Shown here: positions 48,709-59,082 of the stretch, piece by piece
Layout of the letters: each line of letters begins with the position of its first letter
Numbering within the stretch: position 1 is the first letter of the stretch
DNA from: Amoebophrya sp. A120
Taxonomy: Eukaryota; Sar; Dinophyceae; Syndiniales; Amoebophryaceae
Direction of reading: 5' to 3'
NCBI GenBank assembly: GCA_905178155.1
Contig: CAJINV010000005.1
Coordinates: 6,041,754 to 6,105,753 of the forward strand
DNA length: 64,000 nucleotides
Translations under genes and position numbers: made by a program
The notes under the pieces: generated by a model
Seen by the model: the letters and a program-made list of their open reading frames with translations, nothing else
Told to the model about the DNA's origin: nothing
Databases searched by the model: none

Positions 48709-50208
48709 TCATATGTGCAATTTGCATATGCAGCCCATATTGACGGGATCATATTTTTGCTCCAGCGCGGCGCAGTCCATGCACTGCTTCGCGTCAAAGT
48801 CCCACTTCCAACTTCCGTAGTTGGCGGGGTCCATTTTCAACGGTTGGTCTGACCAAGCACACTTTTGCTCGGTCGCAGCATTGCACGCATCCTTGTCTGC
48901 CAACTGGCGGCACGCGGTGCTTTGTCTGTCCCCGCCGCCGCCGGCCGAACCCTCTCCATCCGTTATCAAAATGAAAAATGATCCCCCCTCCCCATATCAT
49001 GCTGGATCTGTGTACACAAATGCGCTTTGTATTGCAGGAAGGCACTGCGGCCAGATACCCAGCCTAAGCAGAGGCGTCTGGGTCTAGTTGTTCAGCATGG
49101 CAAACGGCTCCCCTTTAGGCCAAACAGCATGACAAACGGCTTCCATAATGGGGCGGCAGCTTCTGCCCTTGTCTTCTTGCAACACAAATGTGATCTGTGG
49201 CCTCAAATCAGCAACACAAATATTCGGAAACGTACCTTTTCAATATGGGGAGGGGGAGTTTTTCCTTTCGATATCCGCAGGGGCTCCGCTACTCGGCTCC
49301 CGCGGTGGTTCCTCGGCGCCGGCGCCCGCCGTGCTCCCGGTTCCCCCGTGGCTTGAACCTCCCGCGTGGTCGCGAGTGTCAGTCGTCGTCGAATTGCTCG
49401 AGGCGCCGGATGAATCCGTACTATCACCGGAGCAACCAACCTTTTAATATCCAGTGCAAAAGTATCGCTCTCGTACTAATTGCACTTATGCATCCCGTTC
49501 CCAAGCAAGGTATTAAATCAGCATGACAAATTCCAACTGTCATCATGCTGAGCGAATTTGTATTGCAATCACTACTAGTACGATGCTTTTGCAGTGCATA
49601 GCTTTTCCTTCTTGGCGAAAACCTTCTGCAAGAAAGCCTTTTTTCCGGACGGGCGAACATGCTGGTTCAACGAGGACATGGAGCTTTGTCCTTGCTTCAA
49701 AGGACGAGGGACGACCGGGACGGCGTGGCGCCCGTTGTGCTTGTGCGCAGACACCACCTGATGTGTGTGTTGAGTAAGTAGTTAGTTTAATGTTGGGGAT
49801 GAGATTAAGATGACCAAGAAGGGGCGATCTACAAAATTTTTATTTTGTCCCCGCGTGTAGTAGTGCTTGAAAGGGGATCGGGATTGAGGTTGACAGTAAG
49901 CGTATGCGTAGCGCACAACAAATTGCAAAAGCCAAAGTTCTCGTCCTCATGTTGTTGCAGTTGCTTTCACACAGGCACCAACAGGAGCTACTACAACCGC
50001 TCATACTACAACTCATCTACCCTCTGGAAACATCATCATCCTCCGGATTTTTATGCAGTGCCGGCCCTGGTAGTGAGAACTGAAAGACTTACAACTAGTG
50101 CGCTTTTCCTTCTTTTCTACAACTACAGCACGACTGTACTACCTGGTGCGGCCCTTGCAACGGCGCACAGGCTCCTGCGATGAGGAACGACCGGGCTGCG
50201 AGCGACAT
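48709..50208 (-). CDS. Small secreted Cys-rich protein (gene A)
   Basis: Function unknown. Exons: 50208-50143, 49757-49602, 49445-49274, 48963-48709; introns are one GT-AG and two introner elements. Spliced product 212 residues, frame intact. The first exon encodes MSLAARSFLIAGACAPLQG, a plausible signal peptide. A basic stretch follows (SGKKAFLQKVFAKKEK), then a Ser/Thr/Gly-rich linker, then a C-terminal domain with seven cysteines: ACRQLADKDACNAATEQKCA, CMDCAALEQ and MGCICKLHI-stop. The start and GT-AG structure are supported by gene B, whose first exon, intron and second-exon start are clearly homologous. The combination of signal peptide, flexible linker and disulfide-type domain suggests an exported or surface protein; no family name can be given. 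Confidence 0.7.
48964..49273. mobile_element. Introner element, family I (single copy)
   Basis: Last intron of gene A, 310 bp. Left TATCAAAATG with CCCCCTCCCCATAT inside, right ATATGGGGAGGGGGAG and TTTCGATA. Duplication TCCGT/TCCGC, one mismatch. Excision joins SSGAPAD to GEGSAGGGG in frame. Confidence 0.85.
49446..49601. mobile_element. Introner element, family A
   Basis: Second intron of gene A. Ends AATATCCAGTGCAAAAGTAT and ATGCTTTTGCAGTGCATAG, slightly decayed at the tips. Duplication CTTTT. Excision joins VFAKKEK to VGCSGDSTDSS in frame. The paralogous position in gene B has no element. Confidence 0.85.
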
Positions 50209-50700
50209 GTTGGGAAGGACAGGAGGGGAGAGAAGAAAATGCAGTCTACTTTGTCTCCTGATTCACTGGTTGTTTTTCACCGAGCCTCTTTTACTACTTG
50301 GCTATCTAGCTTTTGCCTCTACCAAACGGCGTCGAGTGAACTTCAACGTGTCTGGTACGTACTGCTCGTCGAGTGGAAACTTAAAATTCCGGGGTGTGGT
50401 ACAACTAGTAAGTACTGCAATAATTATTCCTGGGTAGAAGATGAGGAAGCAAATCTACTTAAAATTCTTCACTTTTATCCTTTTCGTGCCGTAGCGGAGA
50501 TTCGAATTATTCCGGGACGAAAGCACGAAGTTGCAATAGCCGAAAGTTTCACGACACGTTGATGTAAAACGCTTTTTCATTTGGACGAGTCCCACTTTTG
50601 GTTTTGATGTCATCGAAGCTAACAACATAATTTTAGGCCAGACAGGCAGAAACTGAAACGAACGTGTTTCTTTGATCAAGACGCGACGTTCGTAAAACCG
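49602..50700. repeat. Duplicated 5' module, copy 1 (gene A)
   Basis: Covers part of exon 2, the GT-AG intron, exon 1 and several hundred bases upstream of gene A. It aligns by eye with 52665-53765 upstream of gene B, with many shared blocks and scattered indels. It therefore includes the likely promoter of both genes. Confidence 0.8.
49758..50142 (-). other. Canonical GT-AG intron of gene A
   Basis: Coding-strand donor CAG/GTAGTA, acceptor ACATCAG/GTGGTG, 385 nt. The same intron, 369 nt, lies at 52878-53246 in gene B with the same flanking codons (GPHQ then VVSAH), so it predates the duplication. Confidence 0.75.
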
Positions 50701-51319
50701 ATACCGAAGGTGTGGGTCAGGAGCTGCAACAGACACGACTTCTTCGCCCACCTTAACCGAACTGGCCACCGAGGCGCCGCCAATGGTAAGTTATTTCCAA
50801 CAACCGCCGCCTTGATGACAGCATCATCATCGCGCGCGTGAAAGAGTCCTCAAGGTAATGTCTTTCTTTTGCAGTCAACATGCGAAACAAAAAGGACGAT
50901 CTTTTCGACGAGTTGCTCTTACTTAATATTACGGTTGAATTTTTGAAAAAGAAAAGTGGAACATGAAAAAGTAAAAAATTATACGCATGGATCTTTTCTG
51001 TGTGTTGGCGAAACGGGGAAGTAATAGTACTAGTATATGTACTGGAAGTCGATAAACTACATAAAACCTGTATGATGAAGTATGAATACTGTTCATGAGT
51101 AGGCAGCGGAACTGCACGACAAAACGCACTCTTGCATAGCAGTAAAAATGAGTTCATATCGGAATCGGGGTCATGCTGCTCGGAAAAAAAAACGTAGTGT
51201 GGAATGATTTCATCGGAGCGTTCACGTTGTGCTTGTGGTGCTGCGCTTAGAAAGTACGTAAGTAGCAGCTACCAGGAGAGACAAATGCCCCTTCTCACTC
51301 GCGGCCGTCACTTCTGATC
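50209..51319. other. Intergenic, upstream of gene A
   Basis: The left half is the duplicated 5' module and should carry the promoter of gene A. The right end, from about 51180, is the 3' flank of gene B and is homologous to the 3' flank of gene C. No gene seen. Confidence 0.55.
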
Positions 51320-51360
51320 TCACGCCGCCGCCTTCCCCTCTAGAATTTCCACGGCAGCAC
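51180..51360. repeat. Shared 3' module, copy 1 (gene B)
   Basis: Covers the last codons (AVEILEGKAAA-stop) and 3' flank of gene B. It aligns with 54165-54440 at the end of gene C, where the codons read AVEILEGETAA-stop. This copy has no introner element and so shows the empty site. Confidence 0.8.
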
Positions 51361-53312
51361 TGATTTTAATATTTGGGAGCTCATTTTCCAAACTTGTCGT
51401 ATCGTTGTACTCCGTCGCCTTATTGTCCGCCCCGTAACCGAATATGACGGGCATGAGTCGCTCGACAACGTGGGCGCACTCGCTTCCGAAGCTATCACCG
51501 GCCGAGCATTCCTGGCCCACCTCCCGGTAGAGTTCCTTCTTCCTCTGCAGCAGGAGGACGCTCGTGGTGGACTGGGCGCCGTTCATTCCCGAGAAGTAGG
51601 TCCCGACCTCTTCCCAGGCCGGCTCCCGGATCCACGATTCGTACCAGGAGCGCAAGTTCATCGGCATCGGATCCACGATCGTACCGTTCGGCGACACCGG
51701 GGGACGAAACCGGGCCCGGGCCATCTTATGTCCGTTGTACTCCGCGATGGAAAAGGAGCCTGCATCGGCCAAATACCCAACAGGTTCCCAATGCGCCGAC
51801 GGAAAATTGTAGTGATTGAAGTAGGCCCGCGACTTCCCCACCGAGAGCGGATCCTGGCGAAAGGCGTTCCGAATTGTGTTAATTCGCTCCTTGTGGTGGT
51901 TGAAACAGGGAAACGGCAGGTAATGCAGACGGAGATAAGGCGACGCGCTTGCAGATCTGTTACGAGCAACTTCTTGCTCTTCGTCCACGGTGATAGCGCT
52001 TGGTCCCAATTGCTCCGAAGGTGAAGTCTGCAGAGGGTACAGTGCCTGGATCTCGTCGTACTTTTCGTACGTGTAATTTGCAAAGGACGCCATCTCGCGA
52101 CCGAGATTCGGCTGCTCCGTGCAGACGACCCGTCCGCCGCCGCTCCAGCGCGTAGCGGTGACGTCACTGCGGCCCGCCCAAAACCGCCCCGCCTGTGTCC
52201 CGACAAAGTGGTCGCAGGGCCCGCCTTGGCGGAATTTCGCTGCTGACAGGTGCCTCAGTGCGGTCGAGGTCGTTGAAGCTGTGGCCGCAGTCTCAGGCCC
52301 TAGTAAAAAATCATCGTCCTTCATGAGCAAATGCAGCTGGCAGCTCATGTTTTCCGTCTCCTCCAGTAGTTGTATGAGTTCCCGCTTCGCTGACTCCGAG
52401 TAAAAGTCGTCGACATAGAACGCAACAATCAGCCAGCACGGGTACAGCTTCTTCTGCGGTGCCGGGAGCAAAGTAGCAGTGGCATTAGAAATACTTGCAC
52501 TGGTCCTACTTTTCGCTGCGTGTCGTGACCCTACCGATTCTTGCTCCGGCGCAAGTCGTCCCCGGCCTGAAGATAATTCTAGTACGGTTTCGTTCGCCGC
52601 GGCGCGACCACCAGCAGTAGTTGTACCATGACGACCAGCGGAACGACCCGAAAATGAAACTCGTTTCTTCGCGAAAAACTTCTGCAAGAACGCGACAGGC
52701 TTTATTTCGTTTTTGTTTCCCGAGGCGGGGGGGGGGCGCGCTTCGTGGTCCCAACGGGCCACGTCGCTTGTGCTGTACTAGCGTAGACGAAGTTGTCGTG
52801 GAGCCTTGTCCTTGCTTCAAAGGAGAGACGACCGGGAGGACGCGGCCCTTCTTGTTGACCCTGTGCGCAGACACAACCTGATGTGTGTGTGTGTGTTAAG
52901 TAAGTACTATGGTCTTAGTTTAATGTTGGGGCTAAGAGAAGGGTCGATTTACAAAGTTTTTAATTTGTTCTCGCGTGTACATAGTAGTGCTTGAAGGGGG
53001 ATCGGGATTGACGTTGGCAGTAAGTGTATGTGTAGCGCACAACAAATTGCAAAAGCCAACGTTCTCCTCATGTTGTTGCAGTTGCTGTTAAACACAAACA
53101 GGAAGCAGGCGCTACTAGTACAACCGCTCATACTACAACTCTACTCTCTGGAAACATCATCATCGTCCCACGATCTATGCAGTGCCAGGCCTGGTATTAA
53201 GAACTGAAATACTTACAACAAGTGCACAGCAGGACTGTACATCTACCTGGTGAGGTCCTTTCCACGGCGCACAGGCCCCTGCAATGAAGAACGACCGGGC
53301 TGCGAGCGACAT
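51320..53312 (-). CDS. Secreted DUF3431-like protein (gene B), apparent frameshift
   Basis: Exons 53312-53247 and 52877-51320. The first exon encodes MSLAARSFFIAGACAPWKG, a signal peptide almost identical to that of gene A. The body, from about residue 165, resembles DUF3431 (function unknown): YPCWLIVAFYVDDF, then the diagnostic PNLGREMASFANYTYEKYD, then FSGMNGAQSTTSVLLL and a Cys/His-containing end VERLMPVIFGYG. The frame set by exon 1 runs to about 52737; the body is in another frame, and dropping one base of a ten-G run at 52727-52736 gives a continuous 540-residue protein. Either an assembly error in the homopolymer or a recent disabling mutation fits. No introner element is present, in contrast to both neighbours. 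The last codons and 3' flank match gene C, so the gene looks like a chimera of a gene A-type head and a gene C-type tail. The DUF3431 match is from memory. Confidence 0.65.
52727..52736. other. Ten-G homopolymer, apparent frameshift site in gene B
   Basis: Upstream codons (GPRSAPPP frame) and downstream codons (ASGNKNEIKPVAFLQKFF) are in different frames. Gene A has the homologous stretch AFLQKVFAKK in a single frame with its N-terminus. One G fewer would restore the frame. Confidence 0.6.
52878..53246 (-). other. Canonical GT-AG intron of gene B
   Basis: Donor CAG/GTAGAT, acceptor ACATCAG/GTTGTG on the coding strand, 369 nt. Same position and phase as the intron in gene A. Confidence 0.75.
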
Positions 53313-54400
53313 GTTGATGAAAGGTGGCTCAGGTCCTCTTGAGGGATGGCGAAAGAGACGAGGGGAGGGAAGAAAATGCGGTCTTTGTCTCGTTATCCAC
53401 TGGTTGTCTTATTTCAATTCAGTGAGCGTCTCTAACTACTTGGCTATCCAAACGGCGTCGAGTGATCTTCAACGTGTCGGGTACTGGAGTGGCAACTTAA
53501 AATTCCGGGGTTGTGTGGTAAGTACTGCAATAATTCCTGGGTAAAAAAAGCAAATCTACTTGATCTTCACTTTTATGTACCTCTACCTTTTTCGTGCGAT
53601 AAGAAAGATTCGGATTCCAGAACGAAAGCACGAAGTTGCAATAGTAGACGAGTTGTAAAACGGTTTTTTATTTGGACGAGTCCGACTTTGTTTGTCATGG
53701 AAACTAACGTTCGGTCCGCCAGGCAGACACGATGAACGAACGTGTTTGAAGATGCAGACGACACGGAAAACCGAAAAAAAAGGCTCAACTACAGCAGCAT
53801 AGAAACCACTCACGCATGAGAGATGAACGCCCGTAGCAGGCACTTCTACCGTGGTACGTGCTAGCTTGCTACCACAAAACCGACGGTGACAGAAACGAAA
53901 TCAGAGTTGTACCGAGTAAAGTTGGAACGAATTTCGTAAAAATAAACGAAACGAAAACGGTTCAACCGAGCGACGGAAACAAAACATAATTTTTATATGA
54001 GCACAAACAAAATAAAGCTCAGCGGAGCCATCCGGAGGATGAAAGGCTGAGGCTTACGTGTTTATCACACAAATCGAGGACGTCGGGACGAAGGCAGAAA
54101 TTTTTTTGACTCAATTCGAATTGAACGTGTTGGTGTTCATCGACGTCAGACTTCTATCTTCGATTGTTCGGAAAAAATGTAAGTAGTTTGGTTTTGCATT
54201 GATTTCATGGAGCGTTCTTGTGCTGCGCTCAGCAAACAGGAGCTGCAAGGAGAAACAAATACCCCTTGTTCTCCCTCGCCGCTGCTACTACTTCTGATCT
54301 CACGTATTCCCTGAAAATGAAGCATCCCCATCCAATTCTTGCATGTTTTGCATGACAAAGAAATTGGATGTTGGGGATGGTAAATTTATAGGGAATATGA
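53313..54400. other. Intergenic between genes B and C
   Basis: The right-hand part of the duplicated 5' module (to about 53765) is the presumed promoter of gene B. The middle has no recognisable content. From about 54165 it is the 3' flank of gene C, including the introner element at 54305-54400. Confidence 0.55.
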
Positions 54401-54440
54401 TCACGCCGCCGTCTCCCCCTCTAAAATTTCCACGGCATTT
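54165..54440. repeat. Shared 3' module, copy 2 (gene C)
   Basis: Homologous to 51180-51360 (shared pieces include TTTCATGGAGCGTTC-like and ACTTCTGATCTCACG). It differs by an introner element inserted at TCACG. Confidence 0.8.
54305..54400. mobile_element. Introner element, family D, at the stop codon of gene C
   Basis: Ends TATTCCCTGAAAATGA and TTTATAGGGAATA plus TGA. Duplication TCACG on both sides; on the coding strand this is CGTGA, which contains the stop TGA. Gene B has the same sequence with a single TCACG and no insert, a direct empty-site comparison. Confidence 0.9.
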
Positions 54441-57400
54441 TTCAGCCCCTCAATCTCCTCCTCCCGCCGTTTCTGCCGTTCCTCAAACGAATCCGCCTTG
54501 GTTTCACACTCCTCCTTAATTTTCGCCACGTATTCCAAAGCCGCGTCCTCTATCCAGGAGAAAACACCCATCCCCATCCACTTTGTCATGCAAAACATGC
54601 ATAAGCTCCAGTGTTTGCCATGCAAAAAATGGATGGGGATGGATGTTTTTCCTGGATATCCTCCGCCTTCACCGCATTGGTTTCATCCTGCTCCGCGTCG
54701 TTGATTCCCGTGTTTAACTGTTCAATTTCTCCCTGGTAACCCTTAATCGTCTGCTTCGTCGTGGCCATATGGAAGCGTCAGGATTGAAATCGTCAAAGTT
54801 GAAAATAAAATTTTTGTATTGCATAAAACGCAATGCACAAGGTGCCTGTCTTGCAAGGGTGGCAAGCGAGGCCGACTGTAAGCCTGTTTGGGGTCTGCGA
54901 TAGAGCTGCTAAAGCAGCATAACCAAAGCAGTCTTCTCTGTCCAAGCAGCATGACAAATTGGATTTCAATACTGCCAAAATTTGTCATGCGCCACTTGAA
55001 ACCTGTGTTCCAACTGGCATCCATCTGATGCATGGCAAATCATTTCAACTTTGACGATTTCAATCCTGACAGATCCATATGCCAGTTCGACTTTGTAATC
55101 CTGCGTTTTCTGTTCAAACTGGGACTTCAACGACTGTTCTAAATTCTGCACGTCAATTTTGGACTTCGCGAAATCCGCCTCCGCGGTTTCCAACAGCGCG
55201 ATCACCGAATCGGCCACGTTGGTGGTGGACACCCGGGACTTCGTACTCGTTTGCATCTCTGTGTTAGAACTTTCCTGCAACAACAAGGCCGATTCCGTCC
55301 CCTCGGCGAAGTACTCCTGCAAAACCTGGATCGCCTTCCCGCACGCTTCTTCGTTCGCCATCGCGGTCGCGATCTCCTCCTCGTTTTGCTTCTTGTTTTT
55401 CGCCCGCATGGCGGTGATTTGCTCGACATCCGCGTTGATCTCTTCGATTCTCTTCTCCAGTTGTGAAATCGTTTTCTCCAATTTCGGATGCATGGCAAAA
55501 GTACCGTACTCGTAGAGGTAGAAATCGCAGCTATCGTGCCCATGCATCACAGATCTATCTTGGTGCGCTAACCAGCATTACAAATTTCCTTTTTCATGCT
55601 GACCAAATTATTTGTGATGCGATTTCTACTAGTACGAAAAAAAAATTTTGGAAGGCATATTTCGTCTTGTCTGCCATCGCTTTCTCTTTCCGCATGGTGA
55701 GTTTCTCGCGTTCCTGCTGCTTTTTCTTCAAGTCCTTCTGCCCCTTCGCAGATTCTTTTTTGCAGTACGCGTTCTTGTCGTTTTCTTCCGCCGTTTATGA
55801 GAGTGCACAAGAACTCCCCCCCCCCTCGTCATTTGTCACGCAAAATACCAACCCCAAGCGCTGCTGCGTGGTACTGTTTGCATGACAGATTCCGGAAACC
55901 CAAACAGTACTACAATAGACGCATGAACTTGTCATGCACAGGCTCCACAGGTGGTGGGGGTGTCTGTATTGCTTTCCATACAATTACAAATGAGGAGGAG
56001 GGGGAGTTGCACACTGTCATACCATTTCTTTCTCTAATTTCCCAATCATGTTCGAGATCATCTGTTTCACCTTCCCAAACGGGTCCTCCGCAATGCGGAT
56101 GGAGAGCTGGTACAGTTGCGTTTGCGTTTGGCTCGTCTGTTTGCTACTATTTCCATTTGATGTTCTTCCGCTTTGCTCCTGCTGCAGCCACTTCGCAGCC
56201 AGTTTCTGCAGGTAGATGCTCGCAGCGGTCTGTCGCTGCAGCTGTTCGGTTGTCGACTTTATTTGCGCTTTGGTGCCGCTAGTGAGTTGTGTTCTTGCCT
56301 GGACTTGCAGGAAAGATGATACCGCAGCGCCTGCTAGTTGATGTCCATCAAGAACTACATCACTACTGCTTTCTTGCAAGAAATCGGGTGCATTCTGCAA
56401 AATCTCCATTGCCGTGTTGAGCGCCTTTAACTCCGCAGCGAAATCCTCCTGTTCCTCGTGGAACTCCTTCGTCGCAATCCGGCACTTATGCTGTGCAAAA
56501 GTATCGCACTCGTATAAATGGCGCAGATCTTGCATTACAAATTTCTTTATCAAGGCAAATCAGCATTACAAATTTTATTTCTCATGCTAAGGAAATTTGA
56601 ATGCATTTATACGAGTGCGATACTTTTGCAGTTCATAGCACTTCGTTTCCGAGTCCTCCAATGTTTTCAAACACTTTTTGACTTCCTCCTCCAACACCGC
56701 AATCTTCTCTTCTGCCTTCGCCAGCTTCTCTTCATTCGTCGCTTTTTTCGTTTTTTCCCGCTCGATCAGCGTTTTAAGATTTGCGACGTTGTTGGTTAGT
56801 TGTTGAATCAACAATTGCTTCTTCATCGAGTTCTCGGACCATTCCTGTTGCCTTTGGTTCTTACTCGCGATTTCGTCTTGCAGGAACTTTTCAAACAGGT
56901 CATATCACAGGAAAAAGTGTTACCGTTAACGGAATAGAATTTGTGATGCAGCAATGCATCACAAAACGTGTCAGAATTTGTCATGCGTGGCATGCATATT
57001 GGGCTACATTTGTGATGCCTGACTGCAATCTGTGACAACCGTTAACGTTAACACTTTTTCTTGCGATAAGTCAATGACCCCACTCATCCCGGAATCCGTG
57101 TCCAACCCTTTATCGACCGCTTGGGGCTGCTGGAGAAGTAAAGCGCTGTACTTTTCCTGTTTTTTCAGCGAAACAGACGATGCTTTGGTGATCGCGGAGA
57201 GAGCGACTTGGACCGAATCTAATGCTTTCTCCTGGAGTTGCAGGAAGGATTTCTTTTCGCCAGATCCCCCTTCTTCCTCCGACGTACTACTTTTCGCCTG
57301 CTTCATCGTCAGCGCCCGAATCGCCCGTCGCACCATGTCGATGGTTTGGCTGGACTCTTTGTCCAGTTTTGCAAACTCTTGCTTCTCTTCCCCGAAAAGC

Positions 57401-57843
57401 TGTTTCTCACTCGCGAGCTGCTTCGTCACCTGTTGTTCCTTTTCTGATGTTGCGGAGATCACACTTCCAGCCTTTTCCACTAGAGATGATGCCTCCTGCT
57501 TATCCGCTTTTTGGGTTTTCAAACTTGTCTTCAAAACAGCGAGCTCCTTCTGTTCCTGGATTTTCGTTTGTTCGCATTCCTGCTCGAGTTCATCCTGCTC
57601 TTCCCTGGCAATTTTCGACTCTTTCTCTGACTGCTGCCGCATACCTTCCAACATCTTGATAACAGGCGCAATGCTGCCGCCGGGCTTGGTGGTCAGGGTG
57701 GCTTCGGTTGTTTGAAGCAAGAAAACACATGTTGCCGCGGCCAAGGAGCAAGCAACGGAACCACGACGAAACGAAGACATGGCGGTCATCTTCTTTGCTC
57801 CTAATGCTGGCCGATTCATACCACCAGGTCGTGGGGGCGACAT
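54401..57843 (-). CDS. Secreted coiled-coil protein (gene C)
   Basis: Exons: 57843-57069, 56902-56638, 56486-56022, 55795-55660, 55486-55080, 54767-54659, 54550-54401, split by six introner elements; a seventh lies at the stop. Spliced product 758 residues, frame intact. Near the start is a hydrophobic signal-like segment, SVACSLAAATCVFLLQ, preceded by three possible start codons; ATG at 57843 gives the longest form and the one at 57786 (MTAMSSFRRG) is equally likely. The rest is long, charged coiled coil rich in Glu, Lys and Gln (for example EEKLAKAEEKIAVLEEEVKK), with ENDKNAYCKKES and a final LKNAVEILEGETAA. Similar pieces (D-KK-YC and AL-ILEGE) recur, from memory, in dinoflagellate coiled-coil proteins of unknown function. 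It is probably an exported structural protein; no enzymatic motif seen. Confidence 0.75.
54551..54658. mobile_element. Introner element, family D (short)
   Basis: Intron of gene C, 108 bp. Left TATCCAGGAGAAAACACCCA, right TGGATGTTTTTCCTGGATA. Duplication TCCTC. Excision joins AVKAED to AALEYVAKIKE in frame. Confidence 0.9.
54768..55079. mobile_element. Introner element, family C
   Basis: Intron of gene C. Left TATGGAAGCGTCAGGATTGA, right TCAATCCTGACAGATCCATA. Duplication GGCCA/TGCCA, one mismatch. Excision joins QDYKVELA to TTKQTIKGYQ in frame. Confidence 0.88.
55487..55659. mobile_element. Introner element, family A, decayed
   Basis: Intron of gene C. Left end GATGCATGGCAAAAGTACCG; right end broken by an A-rich run, finishing TTTTGGAAGGCATA. 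Duplication TTTCG. Excision joins MADKTK to LEKTISQLEK in frame. Confidence 0.82.
55796..56021. mobile_element. Introner element, family G
   Basis: Intron of gene C. Ends TATGAGAGTGCACAAGAACT and AGTTGCACACTGTCATA with CCCCCCCCTC / GAGGAGGAGGGGGAG. Duplication CCGTT/CCATT, one mismatch. Excision joins IGKLEKEM to AEENDKNAYC in frame. Confidence 0.86.
56487..56637. mobile_element. Introner element, family A
   Basis: Intron of gene C. Ends TATGCTGTGCAAAAGTATCG and CGATACTTTTGCAGTTCATA. Duplication GCACT. Excision joins LEDSETKC to RIATKEFHEEQ in frame. Confidence 0.9.
56903..57068. mobile_element. Introner element, family H (single copy)
   Basis: First intron of gene C. Ends TATCACAGGAAAAAGTGTTA and ACACTTTTTCTTGCGATA, enclosing CCGTTAACGG-type palindromes. 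Duplication GGTCA/AGTCA, one mismatch. Excision joins GMSGVID to LFEKFLQDE in frame. Confidence 0.87.
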
Positions 57844-59082
57844 CTTGCAGAAGCAGTCGTGGCCACGAGGCTACGGAACGATTGTATATTAGCTGTGTCA
57901 GAACTCCACTTAGCCGTAGACGTCGCTCATCAGCACTCGTCACTCAAACATGCGGTCGCTCTCTCAGAATCGTAAATAAATCGGTCCTGTCAAAAATGGA
58001 CCTACACACAACTTGGGGATCTTTTACCGACATCACGCACACACAACTGTTTTTGCGTGTGACGTCCGCTGGCGCGAACATGACTCCACCGTGGAGCGAG
58101 TGCGATCCGCACGTCGCACCGCTGTTCTTTCGACGACCTACGCAACGCCGGGTTTGTAGTTTTTTTCTTTCTGAGACGAGAAGCAACTGAGGGACAAAAA
58201 TTTGTTTCGCTTTTTGTTTTGGAAATTGTCTATGAGGAATGCTGGTTGCGAAACTACTACATTTAGTGGGTGAAGTATATAAAAATGGCCGTCATCGGAC
58301 AAAGAGTTCTTTGCTAAAAAGCCGAAGAACTCCTCTACTGCCTAAAAGATTGGAACGTAGTTTATCGCACTACACCACAAAGAGCAGCTAAGTACAACTT
58401 CTACACTACAACAGCACTAGTAGAGCGAGCTCCGCTTTCAATTTCTAAATTCATCCCACGTGGCTGTTTGCGATAGCAGGTTCTAGATTTCGAGTTATCG
58501 CGTCGTGAAGATCATAAGAAAACCTATAATCAATCTTGTCTTCACACCTGTTCGCTACTGCAATAACCAGTGGGACTATGATGAAGAACTACTACCTCCT
58601 CGTTTCTAATATGCTAGTGTCTACAACCTCTACACCACTGCGACAAACAGGGATACTGCTTGCGAATAGCAGGGATGCGGGGGAAGAAACAAGTAGCTCA
58701 GCCCTAGGTGATGAATAAGTAGCTGCTGCCGCCCTTCTCACAACTACAGCTGTCGTTTGAGTTGCTTTTGGCTTGGGGCCTAGCAGGTTTTTCGGAATGG
58801 AAAAATTTCTAAAATTGAAGTAGTTAGACTCGGTGATATGCATGTCTGACAATGCACTTATCCAGAAGGACAAGAATGGCTTCGAAGATAAGTGTGATAA
58901 TTATGCAAAATTGTAATTCAGAAAAAAGTGTGTATTGTTGTTGTAAATTGAAAAAAATGTAACTAAGTAAAAACGGTAGTACAAAAAGAGTACTTAGCTG
59001 CAATAAATTTGAACGGACTGAACCCCAGTACCAAAAATCGAACAATCTATGATCTATCCATGACATGTTGACCAGAAAATCA
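57844..59082. other. Intergenic between gene C and the KDEL-receptor-like gene
   Basis: Should contain the gene C promoter and the 3' UTR of the next gene. A minus-strand open frame of 80 codons at 58824-59066 is hydrophobic in parts but has no recognised family and is not called. No introner element. Confidence 0.5.

Larger units (their letters stand above)
52665..53765. repeat. Duplicated 5' module, copy 2 (gene B)
   Basis: Counterpart of 49602-50700. Conserved parts include both signal-peptide exons, the GT-AG intron ends, and upstream blocks such as TCATACTACAACTC and TTTGGACGAGTCC. Confidence 0.8.

Noticed and set aside
49840-49950. Short conserved frame MRTRTLAFAICCAL in the gene A intron, also at 52952-53071 in gene B
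   Set aside because: First taken for a signal-peptide exon, but no shared splice donor exists; the exon MSLAARSF further upstream has a proper GT-AG intron and joins in frame in both genes. Conservation follows from the duplication.
58824-59066. Minus-strand open frame with hydrophobic stretches
   Set aside because: Position fits the 3' flank of the KDEL-receptor-like gene; AT-rich composition produces such frames by chance and no family is recognised.
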